DNA of 64,000 nt from Arthrobacter pascens (GTDB lineage Bacteria > Actinomycetota > Actinomycetes > Actinomycetales > Micrococcaceae), in contig NZ_JAFHKT010000139.1 of NCBI RefSeq assembly GCF_017052465.1, positions 45,811 to 109,810 on the forward strand, written 5' to 3'. The notes beneath the pieces are model-generated. The model worked only from the letters and a program-made list of their open reading frames with translations. It had not been told where the DNA came from and searched no databases. This document shows, piece by piece, positions 38,748-48,712 of this stretch; the first letter of the stretch is position 1; each line of letters starts with the position of its first letter. A program made the position numbers and the translations under genes.

Positions 38748-41246
38748 ATGTCCCTTATTCGTGCGCTCAGCAAGGAACTGGAGGCACGCAGCGACGCGTC
38801 GTTGCGGGCCCTGTTCGTTGCGCGACCGGATCTGATGTCGCCGGGCGTACCGGATTTCGCGGCGCTGGCGGCCCGCGCGAGCGCCCGGGTCAGCGTGCAG
38901 CGGGCGCTGGAACGCCTCAACCGGCCGCAAATGCAGGTGCTGGAGACCCTTCACCTCTGCACGAACACCGATACCGGGCACAGCGCATCGGCCGCGGGCG
39001 TGAAGAAACTGGTCGCCGGCTCTTCATTGGCCGCTGTGGAACGAATCCTGCTGTCGCTCCAGGAACTGGCACTGGTCCACCGCGCCGAGCCCCCTCACAC
39101 CGCCAGCCCTTCTGCCCACCGGCAGCGTTTTTACCTGCCGGTCGGCAGCCTGAAGGACGTTGTGGGAATTTATCCCGCAGGGCTGGGCCGCAGCTACACC
39201 GAACTGGTCCGCCTGCAGCCGGCGTTCGCCCAGCGCGTCGTCCAGCTGGTCGGCGAACTGCACCGCAGCGGTGCCGCGGTCCAGCCGGCCACCACCCCGA
39301 TGGAGGCAGCGCTGGCGCTGCAGCACTGGACCTCCTCGCCGGAGGCCTTGCGTGCCATCCTCGCCACGGCACCGGAACGCACGACGGCGCTGCTCGCCCG
39401 GTTCAGCAATTGGGCCATGGGGGCCGTCCCCCAGGCGCAGCGGAAAGCGTCCGTCATCGGCGAGGGGCACGACGTCGGACCGGTGGACTGGCTGCTGGCC
39501 CGTGGCCTGCTCGTGCCGCTGGACGCGGCGCACGTTGAACTGCCCCACAGCGTCGGGATCTCCCTCCGGGGCGGCGCCGTGATCGATAATTTCTCCCTCA
39601 CTCCTCCCAAACCCACGCTGGGAACCACCACCGCATCCCTGCGCCGCAACGCCGCCCTGGGCGCAATCGCCGAAACGCTGCGGCTCACCGGGGAGTTGCT
39701 CCATGCGGTCCGGGAGCAGCCACTGGCCACCCTGCGGAGCGGCGGGGTGGGCATTCGCGAGATGCGCCGGCTTGCCGATGCCTTGCGGGCGGACCAGCAT
39801 ACGACCGCCGTCCTTCTGGAGTTCTGTGCCCTGTCGGGGCTGATCCGGCTGGACGTGGACAGCTCCTGCTGGGTGCAGCCGCCCGAATTGGAGTGGCTGG
39901 GCCTGCCCCGCCAGGAACAGTGGCTGTGGCTTGTCAACGCATGGCTTGCCAGCGAGCGCGCCCCCTCCCTGGTGGGGCAGCCGATCAACGGCCAGCCCGC
40001 CGGACCGCCGAGCCACCGCACACCTGCCGCGACCGTCGTCAATGCGTTGTCCGCCGAGGCCCAGCGGTCCGATGCGCCCGTGGTCCGCAAACGAATCCTG
40101 GAGATACTCCAGGAACTGACGCTCGAAGCCGAGGCTCCGGACGGTACTGCTCCCGTCCTCGACGCCGATGCCGTGCTGCAGCGCGCCGAATGGCAGCAGC
40201 CACGCATGGCCCGGCGCTTCAGCTCACTGATCCGGGGAGTCCTGGCGGAGGCAGAGCTGCTGGGCCTGATCGGATCCGGCGCACTCAGCCAGCTGGGGGC
40301 AGCCATCGCGGCCGACGCGCCTGACGACGCCATGGACATCCTCGGCGAACACCTGCCGGCCGCCCTGAACCATGTCCTGCTCCAGGCGGACCTCACCGCT
40401 GTTGCGCCGGGGTATTTGAGTCCGGAACTGAGCCAACAGCTGCAGCGAATGGCAGACGCCGAAGGGCAGGGTCCGGCCACCATTTACAGGTTCTCCGTGC
40501 AGTCCATCCGGCGGGCCCTGGACGCGGGACAGGACGCCGCCACCATCCTGGACTTCCTCCGAAGGCACTCGGCCACCGCCGTTCCGCAGCCCCTGGAGTA
40601 CCTCATCGAGGACACTGCCCAGCGGCACGGAAAGCTGCGCGTGGGCGCCGCGGGCAGCTTCATCCAAAGCGACGACGAAGCAGCGCTCGTGGAGCTGGCA
40701 GGCGAAGCCGCGGCAGCCTCGCTGAACCTGGTCCGGATCGCCCCCACCGTCCTTATCTCCCACGCACCGCCGCGGCAGACGGCGCTGGTGCTGCGCGGGC
40801 TGGGACTCTCACCCGCCGTCGAAGAACCGGATTCCGCCGTCGTGCGGCTGAACCGCACCGCACCGGTTGCCGGAGCGGGCGCACGCCCGGTGTACAGCGC
40901 GCCGCGGACGGCCCCACCCGACGCAGACATCACCGCCCAGCTCGCGGTGCTGCGCAGCCATGCTGCCGCGGCCAGCTCCAACGGCCACCGGCCGAGCGCC
41001 GCCCTCAACGGCGGCGAGGAAGCCACGCAGCTGGGGCTGGAGACCCTAAGGAAAGCCATTCGGCTCAAGCAGCGGGTCACCATGAACGTGGTGGACAGCC
41101 TCGGGAATGCCAGGCTGGAAACCGTTGTTCCGGTATCCGTAACCGGCGGACGCGTCCGGGTGTTTGACCCCGCGAAGGACACCGAGCGGGTGCTGTCCAT
41201 CCACCGGATCATCGATATCGAAGCAACAGGGGAAATGCACCCGTGA
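38748..41246 (+). CDS. Helicase-associated (Helicase_C_3/XPB-partner) protein
   Basis: 832 aa. It starts MSLIRALSKELEARSDASLR and runs through repeated winged-helix-like helical segments (for example ALVELAGEAAAASLNLVRIA). The Helicase_C_3 region near residues 550-680 includes APGYLSPELSQQLQRMADAE and STIYRFS-like PATIYRFSVQSIRRALDAG. The last 100 residues hold a WYL-like beta module, IRLKQRVTMNVVDSLGNARL. No Walker motifs. It lies 13 bp upstream of the XPB gene, the same order as Rv0862c-Rv0861c in Mycobacterium, so it is probably an XPB accessory subunit in DNA repair. Confidence 0.82.
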   Translation: MSLIRALSKELEARSDASLRALFVARPDLMSPGVPDFAALAARASARVSVQRALERLNRPQMQVLETLHLCTNTDTGHSASAAGVKKLVAGSSLAAVERILLSLQELALVHRAEPPHTASPSAHRQRFYLPVGSLKDVVGIYPAGLGRSYTELVRLQPAFAQRVVQLVGELHRSGAAVQPATTPMEAALALQHWTSSPEALRAILATAPERTTALLARFSNWAMGAVPQAQRKASVIGEGHDVGPVDWLLARGLLVPLDAAHVELPHSVGISLRGGAVIDNFSLTPPKPTLGTTTASLRRNAALGAIAETLRLTGELLHAVREQPLATLRSGGVGIREMRRLADALRADQHTTAVLLEFCALSGLIRLDVDSSCWVQPPELEWLGLPRQEQWLWLVNAWLASERAPSLVGQPINGQPAGPPSHRTPAATVVNALSAEAQRSDAPVVRKRILEILQELTLEAEAPDGTAPVLDADAVLQRAEWQQPRMARRFSSLIRGVLAEAELLGLIGSGALSQLGAAIAADAPDDAMDILGEHLPAALNHVLLQADLTAVAPGYLSPELSQQLQRMADAEGQGPATIYRFSVQSIRRALDAGQDAATILDFLRRHSATAVPQPLEYLIEDTAQRHGKLRVGAAGSFIQSDDEAALVELAGEAAAASLNLVRIAPTVLISHAPPRQTALVLRGLGLSPAVEEPDSAVVRLNRTAPVAGAGARPVYSAPRTAPPDADITAQLAVLRSHAAAASSNGHRPSAALNGGEEATQLGLETLRKAIRLKQRVTMNVVDSLGNARLETVVPVSVTGGRVRVFDPAKDTERVLSIHRIIDIEATGEMHP

Positions 41247-41259
41247 AGGATTTCGCCGC

Positions 41260-42906
41260 GTGAACGACGGACCGCTGATTGTCCAAAGCGATAAGACCAT
41301 CCTCCTGGAAGTCGACCACGAGCAGGCCACCGAAGCCAGGCACGCCATTGCGGCCTTCGCTGAACTGGAGCGCGCACCGGAGCACATGCACAGCTACCGG
41401 CTGACTCCCCTGGGTCTGTGGAACGCGCGGGCCGCGGGCCTCGACGCCGAGAAGGTCCTGGACACGCTGCTCAAGTACTCCCGTTTCCCCGTGCCGCACT
41501 CGCTGCTCATCGACGTTGAAGAGACCATGTCCCGCTACGGGCGGCTGCGGCTGGAAAAGGATCCACAGCACGGGCTCGTCATGCGGACCAGTGACTACCC
41601 GGTCCTCGAGGAGGTCAGCCGTGCCAAGAAGATCCAGCCGCTGCTGGGACCGCGCATCGATGGTGAGACCGTGGTGGTTCACTCCTCGCAGCGCGGCCAG
41701 CTGAAGCAGCTGCTGCTCAAGATCGGCTGGCCCGCGGAGGACCTGGCCGGATATGTGGACGGCACACCCCATCCGATCATGCTGGACGAGTCCGGCTGGA
41801 AGCTGCGGCCGTACCAGCAGCTGGCGGCGGAGAACTTCTGGGCCGGCGGCAGCGGAGTGGTGGTGCTCCCCTGCGGCGCCGGCAAAACCCTGGTGGGGGC
41901 CGCCGCCATGGCTACCAGCTCCACCACCACGCTTATCCTCGTCACCAACACCGTTTCCGCGCGCCAGTGGAAAGACGAGCTGCTCAAACGGACCTCACTC
42001 ACGGAAGCCGAGATTGGCGAATACTCGGGCGCCGTCAAGGAAGTCCGGCCTGTCACCATCGCCACGTACCAGGTGCTCACCACCAAGCGCGGCGGACTGT
42101 ATCCGCACCTCGAGCTGGTTGACGGGAACGACTGGGGCCTGATCATCTATGATGAGGTCCACCTTCTGCCCGCGCCCATCTTCCGGATGACGGCGGATCT
42201 GCAGGCCCGGCGCCGCCTGGGCCTCACGGCCACCCTTGTCCGCGAAGACGGCCGCGAAGGCGAAGTCTTCAGCCTCATCGGCCCGAAGCGCTACGACGCG
42301 CCCTGGAAGGACATCGAGGCGCAGGGCTACATCGCCCCCGCGGACTGCGTGGAGGTGCGCGTTGATCTGCCCCGCGACGAACGCGTCGCCTACGCCATGG
42401 CCGAGGACGCCGACAAGTACCGGCTGTGCGCCACGTCGGAAACCAAGACCCTGGTGGCGGAGCAGCTGGTGGAAAAGCACCGGGGCGAACAGGTGCTGGT
42501 GATCGGCCAGTACATCGACCAGCTCGACGAGCTCGGCGAGCGCCTGAACGCACCGGTGATCAAGGGCGACACCTCCGTGAAGGAGCGCCAGCGACTCTTT
42601 GACGCGTTCCGGGCCGGCGAGGTCCAGACGCTCGTCGTCTCCAAGGTGGCGAATTTCTCCATCGACCTCCCCGAGGCGTCCGTTGCCATCCAGGTGTCCG
42701 GCTCTTTCGGTTCCCGGCAGGAGGAGGCGCAGCGGCTCGGCCGGCTGCTGCGGCCCAAACAGGACGGCAGGGCGGCGCGCTTCTACTCGCTCGTGGCGCG
42801 GGACACCCTGGACCAGGACTTCGCCGCCAAACGCCAGCGGTTCCTGGCCGAACAGGGCTATGCGTACCGGATCATGGACGCCAAGGACGCCGGCGCGGTG
42901 GGATAG
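41260..42906 (+). CDS. ercC3: Bacterial XPB (Ercc3-type) DNA repair helicase
   Basis: 548 aa, superfamily 2 helicase, 3'-5'. The N-terminal damage-recognition-like domain (1-180) includes GPLIVQSDKTILLEVDHEQA. Motif I is VVLPCGAGKTLVGAA, motif II IIYDEVHLLPAP (a DEVH box), motif III LGLTATLVREDGREGEVF including the RED residues, and motif VI SRQEEAQRLGRLLRPKQDG. It ends DQDFAAKRQRFLAEQGYAY, standard for the family. It probably acts in nucleotide excision or an alternative repair pathway. GTG start with AAGGA upstream. It follows its Helicase_C_3 partner. Confidence 0.95.
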   Translation: MNDGPLIVQSDKTILLEVDHEQATEARHAIAAFAELERAPEHMHSYRLTPLGLWNARAAGLDAEKVLDTLLKYSRFPVPHSLLIDVEETMSRYGRLRLEKDPQHGLVMRTSDYPVLEEVSRAKKIQPLLGPRIDGETVVVHSSQRGQLKQLLLKIGWPAEDLAGYVDGTPHPIMLDESGWKLRPYQQLAAENFWAGGSGVVVLPCGAGKTLVGAAAMATSSTTTLILVTNTVSARQWKDELLKRTSLTEAEIGEYSGAVKEVRPVTIATYQVLTTKRGGLYPHLELVDGNDWGLIIYDEVHLLPAPIFRMTADLQARRRLGLTATLVREDGREGEVFSLIGPKRYDAPWKDIEAQGYIAPADCVEVRVDLPRDERVAYAMAEDADKYRLCATSETKTLVAEQLVEKHRGEQVLVIGQYIDQLDELGERLNAPVIKGDTSVKERQRLFDAFRAGEVQTLVVSKVANFSIDLPEASVAIQVSGSFGSRQEEAQRLGRLLRPKQDGRAARFYSLVARDTLDQDFAAKRQRFLAEQGYAYRIMDAKDAGAVG

Positions 42907-42937
42907 CCCACCGAACACACAACATTCATCCAGAAAA

Positions 42938-42954
42938 CTCCCAGATACTGGGAG
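42938..42954 (+). promoter_or_regulatory. Hairpin overlapping the ribosome binding site of the response regulator
   Basis: CTCCCAG-ATA-CTGGGAG is a perfect 7-bp stem. The 3' arm contains the GGGAG Shine-Dalgarno placed 4-5 nt before the ATG at 42959, so folding would hide it. It could equally be a DNA operator. Confidence 0.55.
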
Positions 42955-42958
42955 CATC

Positions 42959-43681
42959 ATGGGAACTATGAAAAAGAACGGTGCCGAAGCCAAGCTCCTC
43001 GTGGTCGACGACGAGCCGAACATCCGCGAGCTGCTGTCCACGTCATTGCGGTTTGCCGGATTTGAAGTGGTGTCCGCCGGCAACGGGCGCGATGCCCTGG
43101 CCGCCGCAGAAGCCCATGCGCCGGACCTGGCCGTCCTGGACGTCATGCTCCCGGACATGGACGGCTTCACCGTCACGCGCAGGCTGCGCGCGGCCGGCAA
43201 GCACTTCCCTGTCCTGTTCCTGACCGCCAAGGACGATACCGAGGACAAGGTCACCGGACTCACCGTGGGCGGTGATGACTACGTCACCAAGCCGTTCAGC
43301 CTCGACGAGGTGGTGGCGCGGATCCGCGCGGTGCTCCGCCGCACGCAGCCCATGCTGGACGATGACGAGGCCGTCATCCGGGTGGACGACCTCGAGCTGG
43401 ATGACGACGCCCACGAGGTGCGCCGCGGAGGAACCGTGATCGAGTTGTCGCCCACCGAGTTCAAGCTCCTGCGGTACCTGATGCTCAATCCGAACCGGGT
43501 CCTGTCCAAGGCACAGATCTTGGACCACGTCTGGGAATACGATTTCAACGGCGACGCGTCAATCGTTGAATCCTACATTTCCTACCTGCGCCGCAAGGTG
43601 GACATTGATCCCGAAGCCCCGGCCCTGATCCAGACCAAGCGCGGCGTGGGCTACGTCCTGCGGACAGCAGAAAAGCGCTGA
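42959..43681 (+). CDS. OmpR/PhoB-family response regulator
   Basis: 240 aa. The receiver domain (about 10-125) has acidic pair Asp-Asp-Glu in KLLVVDDEPN, phosphoacceptor Asp in DLAVLDVMLPDMDG near residue 59, and Lys in YVTKPFSLDE. The winged-helix DNA-binding domain (about 140-238) includes IELSPTEFKLLRYLMLNPNR and IVESYISYLRRKVDIDP. It forms a two-gene operon with the histidine kinase (TGA CC TTG). The family is close to TcrA/MprA/PrrA regulators, but the target genes are not evident. Translation may be limited by the hairpin at its ribosome binding site. Confidence 0.93.
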   Translation: MGTMKKNGAEAKLLVVDDEPNIRELLSTSLRFAGFEVVSAGNGRDALAAAEAHAPDLAVLDVMLPDMDGFTVTRRLRAAGKHFPVLFLTAKDDTEDKVTGLTVGGDDYVTKPFSLDEVVARIRAVLRRTQPMLDDDEAVIRVDDLELDDDAHEVRRGGTVIELSPTEFKLLRYLMLNPNRVLSKAQILDHVWEYDFNGDASIVESYISYLRRKVDIDPEAPALIQTKRGVGYVLRTAEKR

Positions 43682-43683
43682 CC

Positions 43684-45213
43684 TTGCTCGAGCGTTGGAA
43701 GTCCGCCACACTCCGGTCACAGCTGGTGGCCATCATCATGGCGCTGATGCTGGTGGCCCTCGCGGTGACGGGGGCGGGTACGCTGACGCTGCTGCGAACG
43801 TATCTTGAGGGCCAGGTGGACGACAAACTCCAGGCCGCCGTCCAGTCCGCCGAGCGGCAGCGGTCCTTCAACCAGCTGATTGCGCCGAACCCTGTGGTCC
43901 CGACGGATTACACCGTCACCGTCTATTACCCCGGCTCTGTGGCAAGTAACCTGGACGGCAAGCCCGACCGCCCGGACATCGATTCCATCTCCCTGGATGA
44001 AGCCCGGCAACGCGGGTTGAAGCCGTATCAGGTCCGGGGCAGCGACGGCAAGAACTGGCGCGTGGTCGCGGTGAGCGTGGTCGACAGCGACCAGGAGCGG
44101 GCTGTCGTGGTTGTCGGGCTGCCGCTCTCTCCGGTGGACGAAGTACTGCGCCATGCCACGCTCGTGGTCGTTGGCGTGGGCCTGCTGGCCATGATCCTGG
44201 CCTCCTTTATCGCGTCCTGGACTGTGACACGGTCCTTCAGGCCGCTGGCCCGGGTCGAAAAAACAGCTGCAGCCATTGCAGCCGGGGACCTGTCGCGCCG
44301 CGTGGCCGTGGAAAACCCGGCCACTGAGGTGGGCCGCCTTGGACGGTCGCTGAATGCCATGCTCGCCCACATCGAGGCTGCCTTTGCCGCCCGGATGGCC
44401 TCGGAAGACCGGATGCGGCGCTTCGCGGCGGACGCATCCCATGAACTGCGGACTCCGTTGGTGACCATCAGGGGCTACTCAGAGCTCTACCGCCATGGTG
44501 CCCTGCAGTCCGACGAGGATATTTCCAGCGCCATGGGCCGGATCGAGAGCGAGGCCAAGCGGATGGGCTCCATGGTGGAGGACCTGCTCCTGCTGGCCCG
44601 GCTGGACGAGCAGCGGCCGCTGCAGCAGAAACCCGTAGACCTGCAGCTGCTGGCCCATGACGCCGTCGTGGATACCCAAGCCAGCGACAGGGACCGCAGC
44701 ATCACGCTGCTGGGACTCGACGGTGGAAACGCCGTGCCTGCTCCCGTTCTCGGCGATGAGGCAAAGCTCCGCCAGGTGGTGGGAAACCTCGTGGGCAACG
44801 CCCTCAGGTACACGCCCGAGGGGACGCCGATCGAACTCGCCGTCGGCGTACGGACGGGTGAGGATGGGGAACGGCGGGCTGTGCTCGAAGTCCGCGACCA
44901 CGGACCCGGCATTCCGGACAGTGAAGCGCCGAAGATCTTCGAACGCTTCTACCGGTCGGACACGTCCCGCACGCGCGACACCGGCGGCAGCGGCCTGGGC
45001 CTGGCGATCGTGGCCGCCATCGTGGGCTCACACGGCGGCTCCGTCCGGGTGAACGCCACCGAGGGCGGCGGGGCCACGCTGGTGGTCAGCCTTCCCCTCC
45101 GGGACGAGTCACTGGAAACCCCCAGTGGGGACGGGGCGAGCGAGGATCTGGGAAGCCGGGACGACGGGCCGGACCGGGGAAGCCACGGCGGTGGGCAGGT
45201 TATCCACATATAG
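43684..45213 (+). CDS. Two-component sensor histidine kinase
   Basis: 509 aa. TM1 (about 14-36, VAIIMALMLVALAVTGAG) and TM2 (about 158-181, VVGVGLLAMILASFIASWTV) enclose an extracytoplasmic sensor of about 120 residues. A HAMP domain (RSFRPLARVEKTAAAIAAGD), HisKA with ASHELRTPLVTIRGY and an HATPase with N-box VVGNLVGNALRYTP, G1 DHGPGIP and G2 GGSGLGLAIV follow. The start is TTG, 2 bp after the regulator stop. The C-terminal 35 residues are acidic and disordered. The last codons contain a perfect DnaA box. The stimulus is unknown. Confidence 0.93.
   Translation: MLERWKSATLRSQLVAIIMALMLVALAVTGAGTLTLLRTYLEGQVDDKLQAAVQSAERQRSFNQLIAPNPVVPTDYTVTVYYPGSVASNLDGKPDRPDIDSISLDEARQRGLKPYQVRGSDGKNWRVVAVSVVDSDQERAVVVVGLPLSPVDEVLRHATLVVVGVGLLAMILASFIASWTVTRSFRPLARVEKTAAAIAAGDLSRRVAVENPATEVGRLGRSLNAMLAHIEAAFAARMASEDRMRRFAADASHELRTPLVTIRGYSELYRHGALQSDEDISSAMGRIESEAKRMGSMVEDLLLLARLDEQRPLQQKPVDLQLLAHDAVVDTQASDRDRSITLLGLDGGNAVPAPVLGDEAKLRQVVGNLVGNALRYTPEGTPIELAVGVRTGEDGERRAVLEVRDHGPGIPDSEAPKIFERFYRSDTSRTRDTGGSGLGLAIVAAIVGSHGGSVRVNATEGGGATLVVSLPLRDESLETPSGDGASEDLGSRDDGPDRGSHGGGQVIHI
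45200..45208 (+). promoter_or_regulatory. Perfect DnaA box at the end of the kinase gene
   Basis: TTATCCACA, the consensus 9-mer, encoding the kinase's final Ile-His residues. Confidence 0.45.
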
Positions 45214-45329
45214 GGGTTTCCTGTAGTGGCTGGGGCGGCCGTGTTCGTAGGCTCGACCCAGTGGGCCGGACGATCTGCCCGCTACCGGTCATCCAGTGCC
45301 GGTCCATCGCGCGTCGAGAGGCCCCAGCC

Positions 45330-45620
45330 ATGAGCATCATTTCCGTCGATACCGAACTCCTCCAGGTGAAGTCAGCAAACGTCAAGGCGACCGTCGACCG
45401 CATCAGCGCCGACGTGCAGGCGATGAAGCTCGGCCTGGACGAACTCCAGGCCACGTGGCGGGGTTCGGCAGCCACCAACTTCCAGGCCCTCGTCACGGAG
45501 TGGACCCTGACGCAGGGGAAGGTGGAAGCGTCCCTGGCCTCCATCAACCTCGCGTTGTCGTCCGCGGCCTCCACGTACGCCCAGGCGGAGCAAGGCAACG
45601 CCCAGCGCTTCAGCTACTAG
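45330..45620 (+). CDS. WXG100 (ESAT-6-like) protein
   Basis: 96 aa, the family length. Two helices with the central turn QATWRGSAATNFQALVTEW carrying W-x-G. It begins MSIISVDTELLQVKSANVKA. Such proteins form helical-hairpin dimers and are exported by type VII secretion. No EccC-type ATPase or second WXG gene lies in this window, so it is an orphan here. ATG with GAGAGG 9 nt upstream. It converges with the RNase H gene after 4 bp. Its 116-bp upstream gap contains no other gene. Confidence 0.88.
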   Translation: MSIISVDTELLQVKSANVKATVDRISADVQAMKLGLDELQATWRGSAATNFQALVTEWTLTQGKVEASLASINLALSSAASTYAQAEQGNAQRFSY

Positions 45621-45624
45621 CCTG

Positions 45625-46611
45625 TCAGGCCTCCGGCGTGCCCTGGTGGAAGCGGAGGCGCCACTGTCCGCCGTCGAGGACCCAAACGGAGCTCCGCAGG
45701 GCCGCACCGTCGCGTGAGTGGCTGCGGTAGGTCAGCAGGATGGTGTCCGCGCCGATCCGCTCGGCACCGATCAGCTCCAGCTCCATCGGGCTGCCGGGGC
45801 TTTCCTCCAGTGACATCATCATGGCGTCGCGGGTCCAGACCCTTCCGGAGCTGCCGATCTCCATGAATTCCGGATGCAGGAGCACGCCTATCCGGCCAAT
45901 ATCACTGCGTACGTCCGGGCGGAGAAGCTCACGTTCCAGCGCCTCGACGGTCTGTTCCGGGCTCGGGTCGCTGCCCGGCGCGGCGAATGCGTCCGCATCC
46001 AACTCGCTGAAAAGGTCCGGCTCCGGTTCGCTGAAAAAGTCCGGTTCCGGTTGGCTGAAAAGGTCCGGCTCCGGCTCGCTGAAAAAGTCAGGTTCCCCGG
46101 TCTCATCAGAGTCCGCACCGGCAGCGGATGCGCCGGGGGCGTCCGCCCTGCCGAAACCTGGTCCGGACCGTGCGGCGATTCCCTGCTGGTAGGCAAGTGC
46201 AACAGCCCGGGCGCGCTCGTCGGCTGCCTCGTTGAGGTCGTGGCCGGCGTGGCCCCTGACCCACTCGAAGGTGTACTTCCGCCCCACCAGTTCCCTGTCG
46301 ATGTCCTTGAGGAGGTCCACGTTCAGCACCGGCTTGCCGTCCGCCTTGCGCCAGCCCTTGCGCTTCCAGCCCGGCATCCATTTGGTGATGCAGTTGATGA
46401 CGTACTGGCTGTCGCAGAGGATGTGCAGGTCCTCCTGCGGGACATGTGCCGTGGCGCGGAACAGATCCAGCACAGCCATGAGCTCACCCTGGTTGTTCGT
46501 TCCGTGCGGCCACCCTCCGGCGCGCCAGCAATCGTCGTTCACATACCAGGCCCATCCGGCCGGACCGGGATTTCCTAAGGCCGAACCGTCGGCCGCTGCT
46601 GTAATCGTCAC
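45625..46611 (-). CDS. rnhA: RNase HI fused to a DUF4440-like domain through a tandem-repeat linker
   Basis: 328 aa from the GTG at 46611, which follows AGGATGG. Residues 1-150 are RNase HI: Asp in ITAAADGSALGNPGPAGWAW, Glu in NNQGELMAVLDLF, Asp in LHILCDSQYVINCI, and the EWVRGHAGHDLNEAADERAR end. It hydrolyses RNA in RNA-DNA hybrids. Residues about 165-215 are an acidic linker with four 8-residue repeats (PDFFSEPE / PDLFSQPE). Residues about 220-328 form an SnoaL/DUF4440-like domain (EFMEIGSSGRVWTRDAMM, LLTYRSHSRDGAALRSSVWV, WRLRFHQGTP). The linker repeat is a 24-bp DNA repeat. The fusion is unusual. Confidence 0.85.
   Translation of the reverse strand: MTITAAADGSALGNPGPAGWAWYVNDDCWRAGGWPHGTNNQGELMAVLDLFRATAHVPQEDLHILCDSQYVINCITKWMPGWKRKGWRKADGKPVLNVDLLKDIDRELVGRKYTFEWVRGHAGHDLNEAADERARAVALAYQQGIAARSGPGFGRADAPGASAAGADSDETGEPDFFSEPEPDLFSQPEPDFFSEPEPDLFSELDADAFAAPGSDPSPEQTVEALERELLRPDVRSDIGRIGVLLHPEFMEIGSSGRVWTRDAMMMSLEESPGSPMELELIGAERIGADTILLTYRSHSRDGAALRSSVWVLDGGQWRLRFHQGTPEA
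46006..46101 (-). repeat. Four tandem 24-bp repeats encoding the RNase H linker
   Basis: Units at 46006, 46030, 46054 and 46078, alternating GGTCCGGCTCCGG and AGTCCGGTTCCGG types, which suggests duplication of a 48-bp pair. In frame, encoding PDxFSxPE. Confidence 0.92.
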
Positions 46612-46710
46612 GAATCCATCCTGCCAGACCCTGCCGACACTGAAATTCAGCCCCCTCCTGGAACGGGGCGCCCGCACCTTCCGGCACTCAGGCGCTGCCG
46701 TTAACGAGCA

Positions 46711-46742
46711 GCGGCGGCCCCACCCGAAGGTGGGACCGCCGC
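46711..46742 (-). terminator. Terminator after groEL
   Basis: 14-bp arms GCGGCGGCCCCACC / GGTGGGACCGCCGC with one mismatch and a CGAA tetraloop. It lies 50 bp past the groEL stop, with a weak T-tract. Confidence 0.7.
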
Positions 46743-46792
46743 CGCCTGACGCGTGCTTCACTGGGAAGCTTCAGCGAATGGACGTCCGGGGG

Positions 46793-48601
<1,809 letters not shown>

Positions 48602-48619
48602 TTAGCAGTCGATATGCAG

Positions 48620-48662
48620 GAGTGCTAATCAATAATTAGCACTCCCCCGGGGAGAGTGCAAG
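48620..48662. promoter_or_regulatory. CIRCE operator with three half-sites
   Basis: TTAGCACTC (48636-48644), a 9-nt spacer, then GAGTGCAAG (48654-48662) is the classical HrcA CIRCE with two mismatches in the second arm. A further perfect half-site GAGTGCTAA (48620-48628) lies 7 nt on the other side of the central arm, so two overlapping inverted repeats share one arm. Confidence 0.9.
48633..48661 (-). promoter_or_regulatory. groEL promoter inside the CIRCE array
   Basis: On the minus strand TTGCAC (-35, 48661-48656), 17 bp, TAATTA (-10, 48638-48633). Both hexamers lie inside CIRCE arms, so HrcA binding would block polymerase. The mRNA leader would be about 205 nt. Confidence 0.65.
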
Positions 48663-48712
48663 CAGTAGGCGCGAAAACCGGGGCGCTCCCGGGGCGGCTT
48701 CGCTCCCAGCGA

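Noticed and set aside
45330..45620. A local type VII secretion locus suggested by the WXG100 gene
   Set aside because: No EccC, EccB, EccD or second WXG gene is encoded in the window.
46006..46101. Tandem repeats as a mobile or CRISPR-like element
   Set aside because: The units stay in frame inside the RNase H gene and encode a regular linker.
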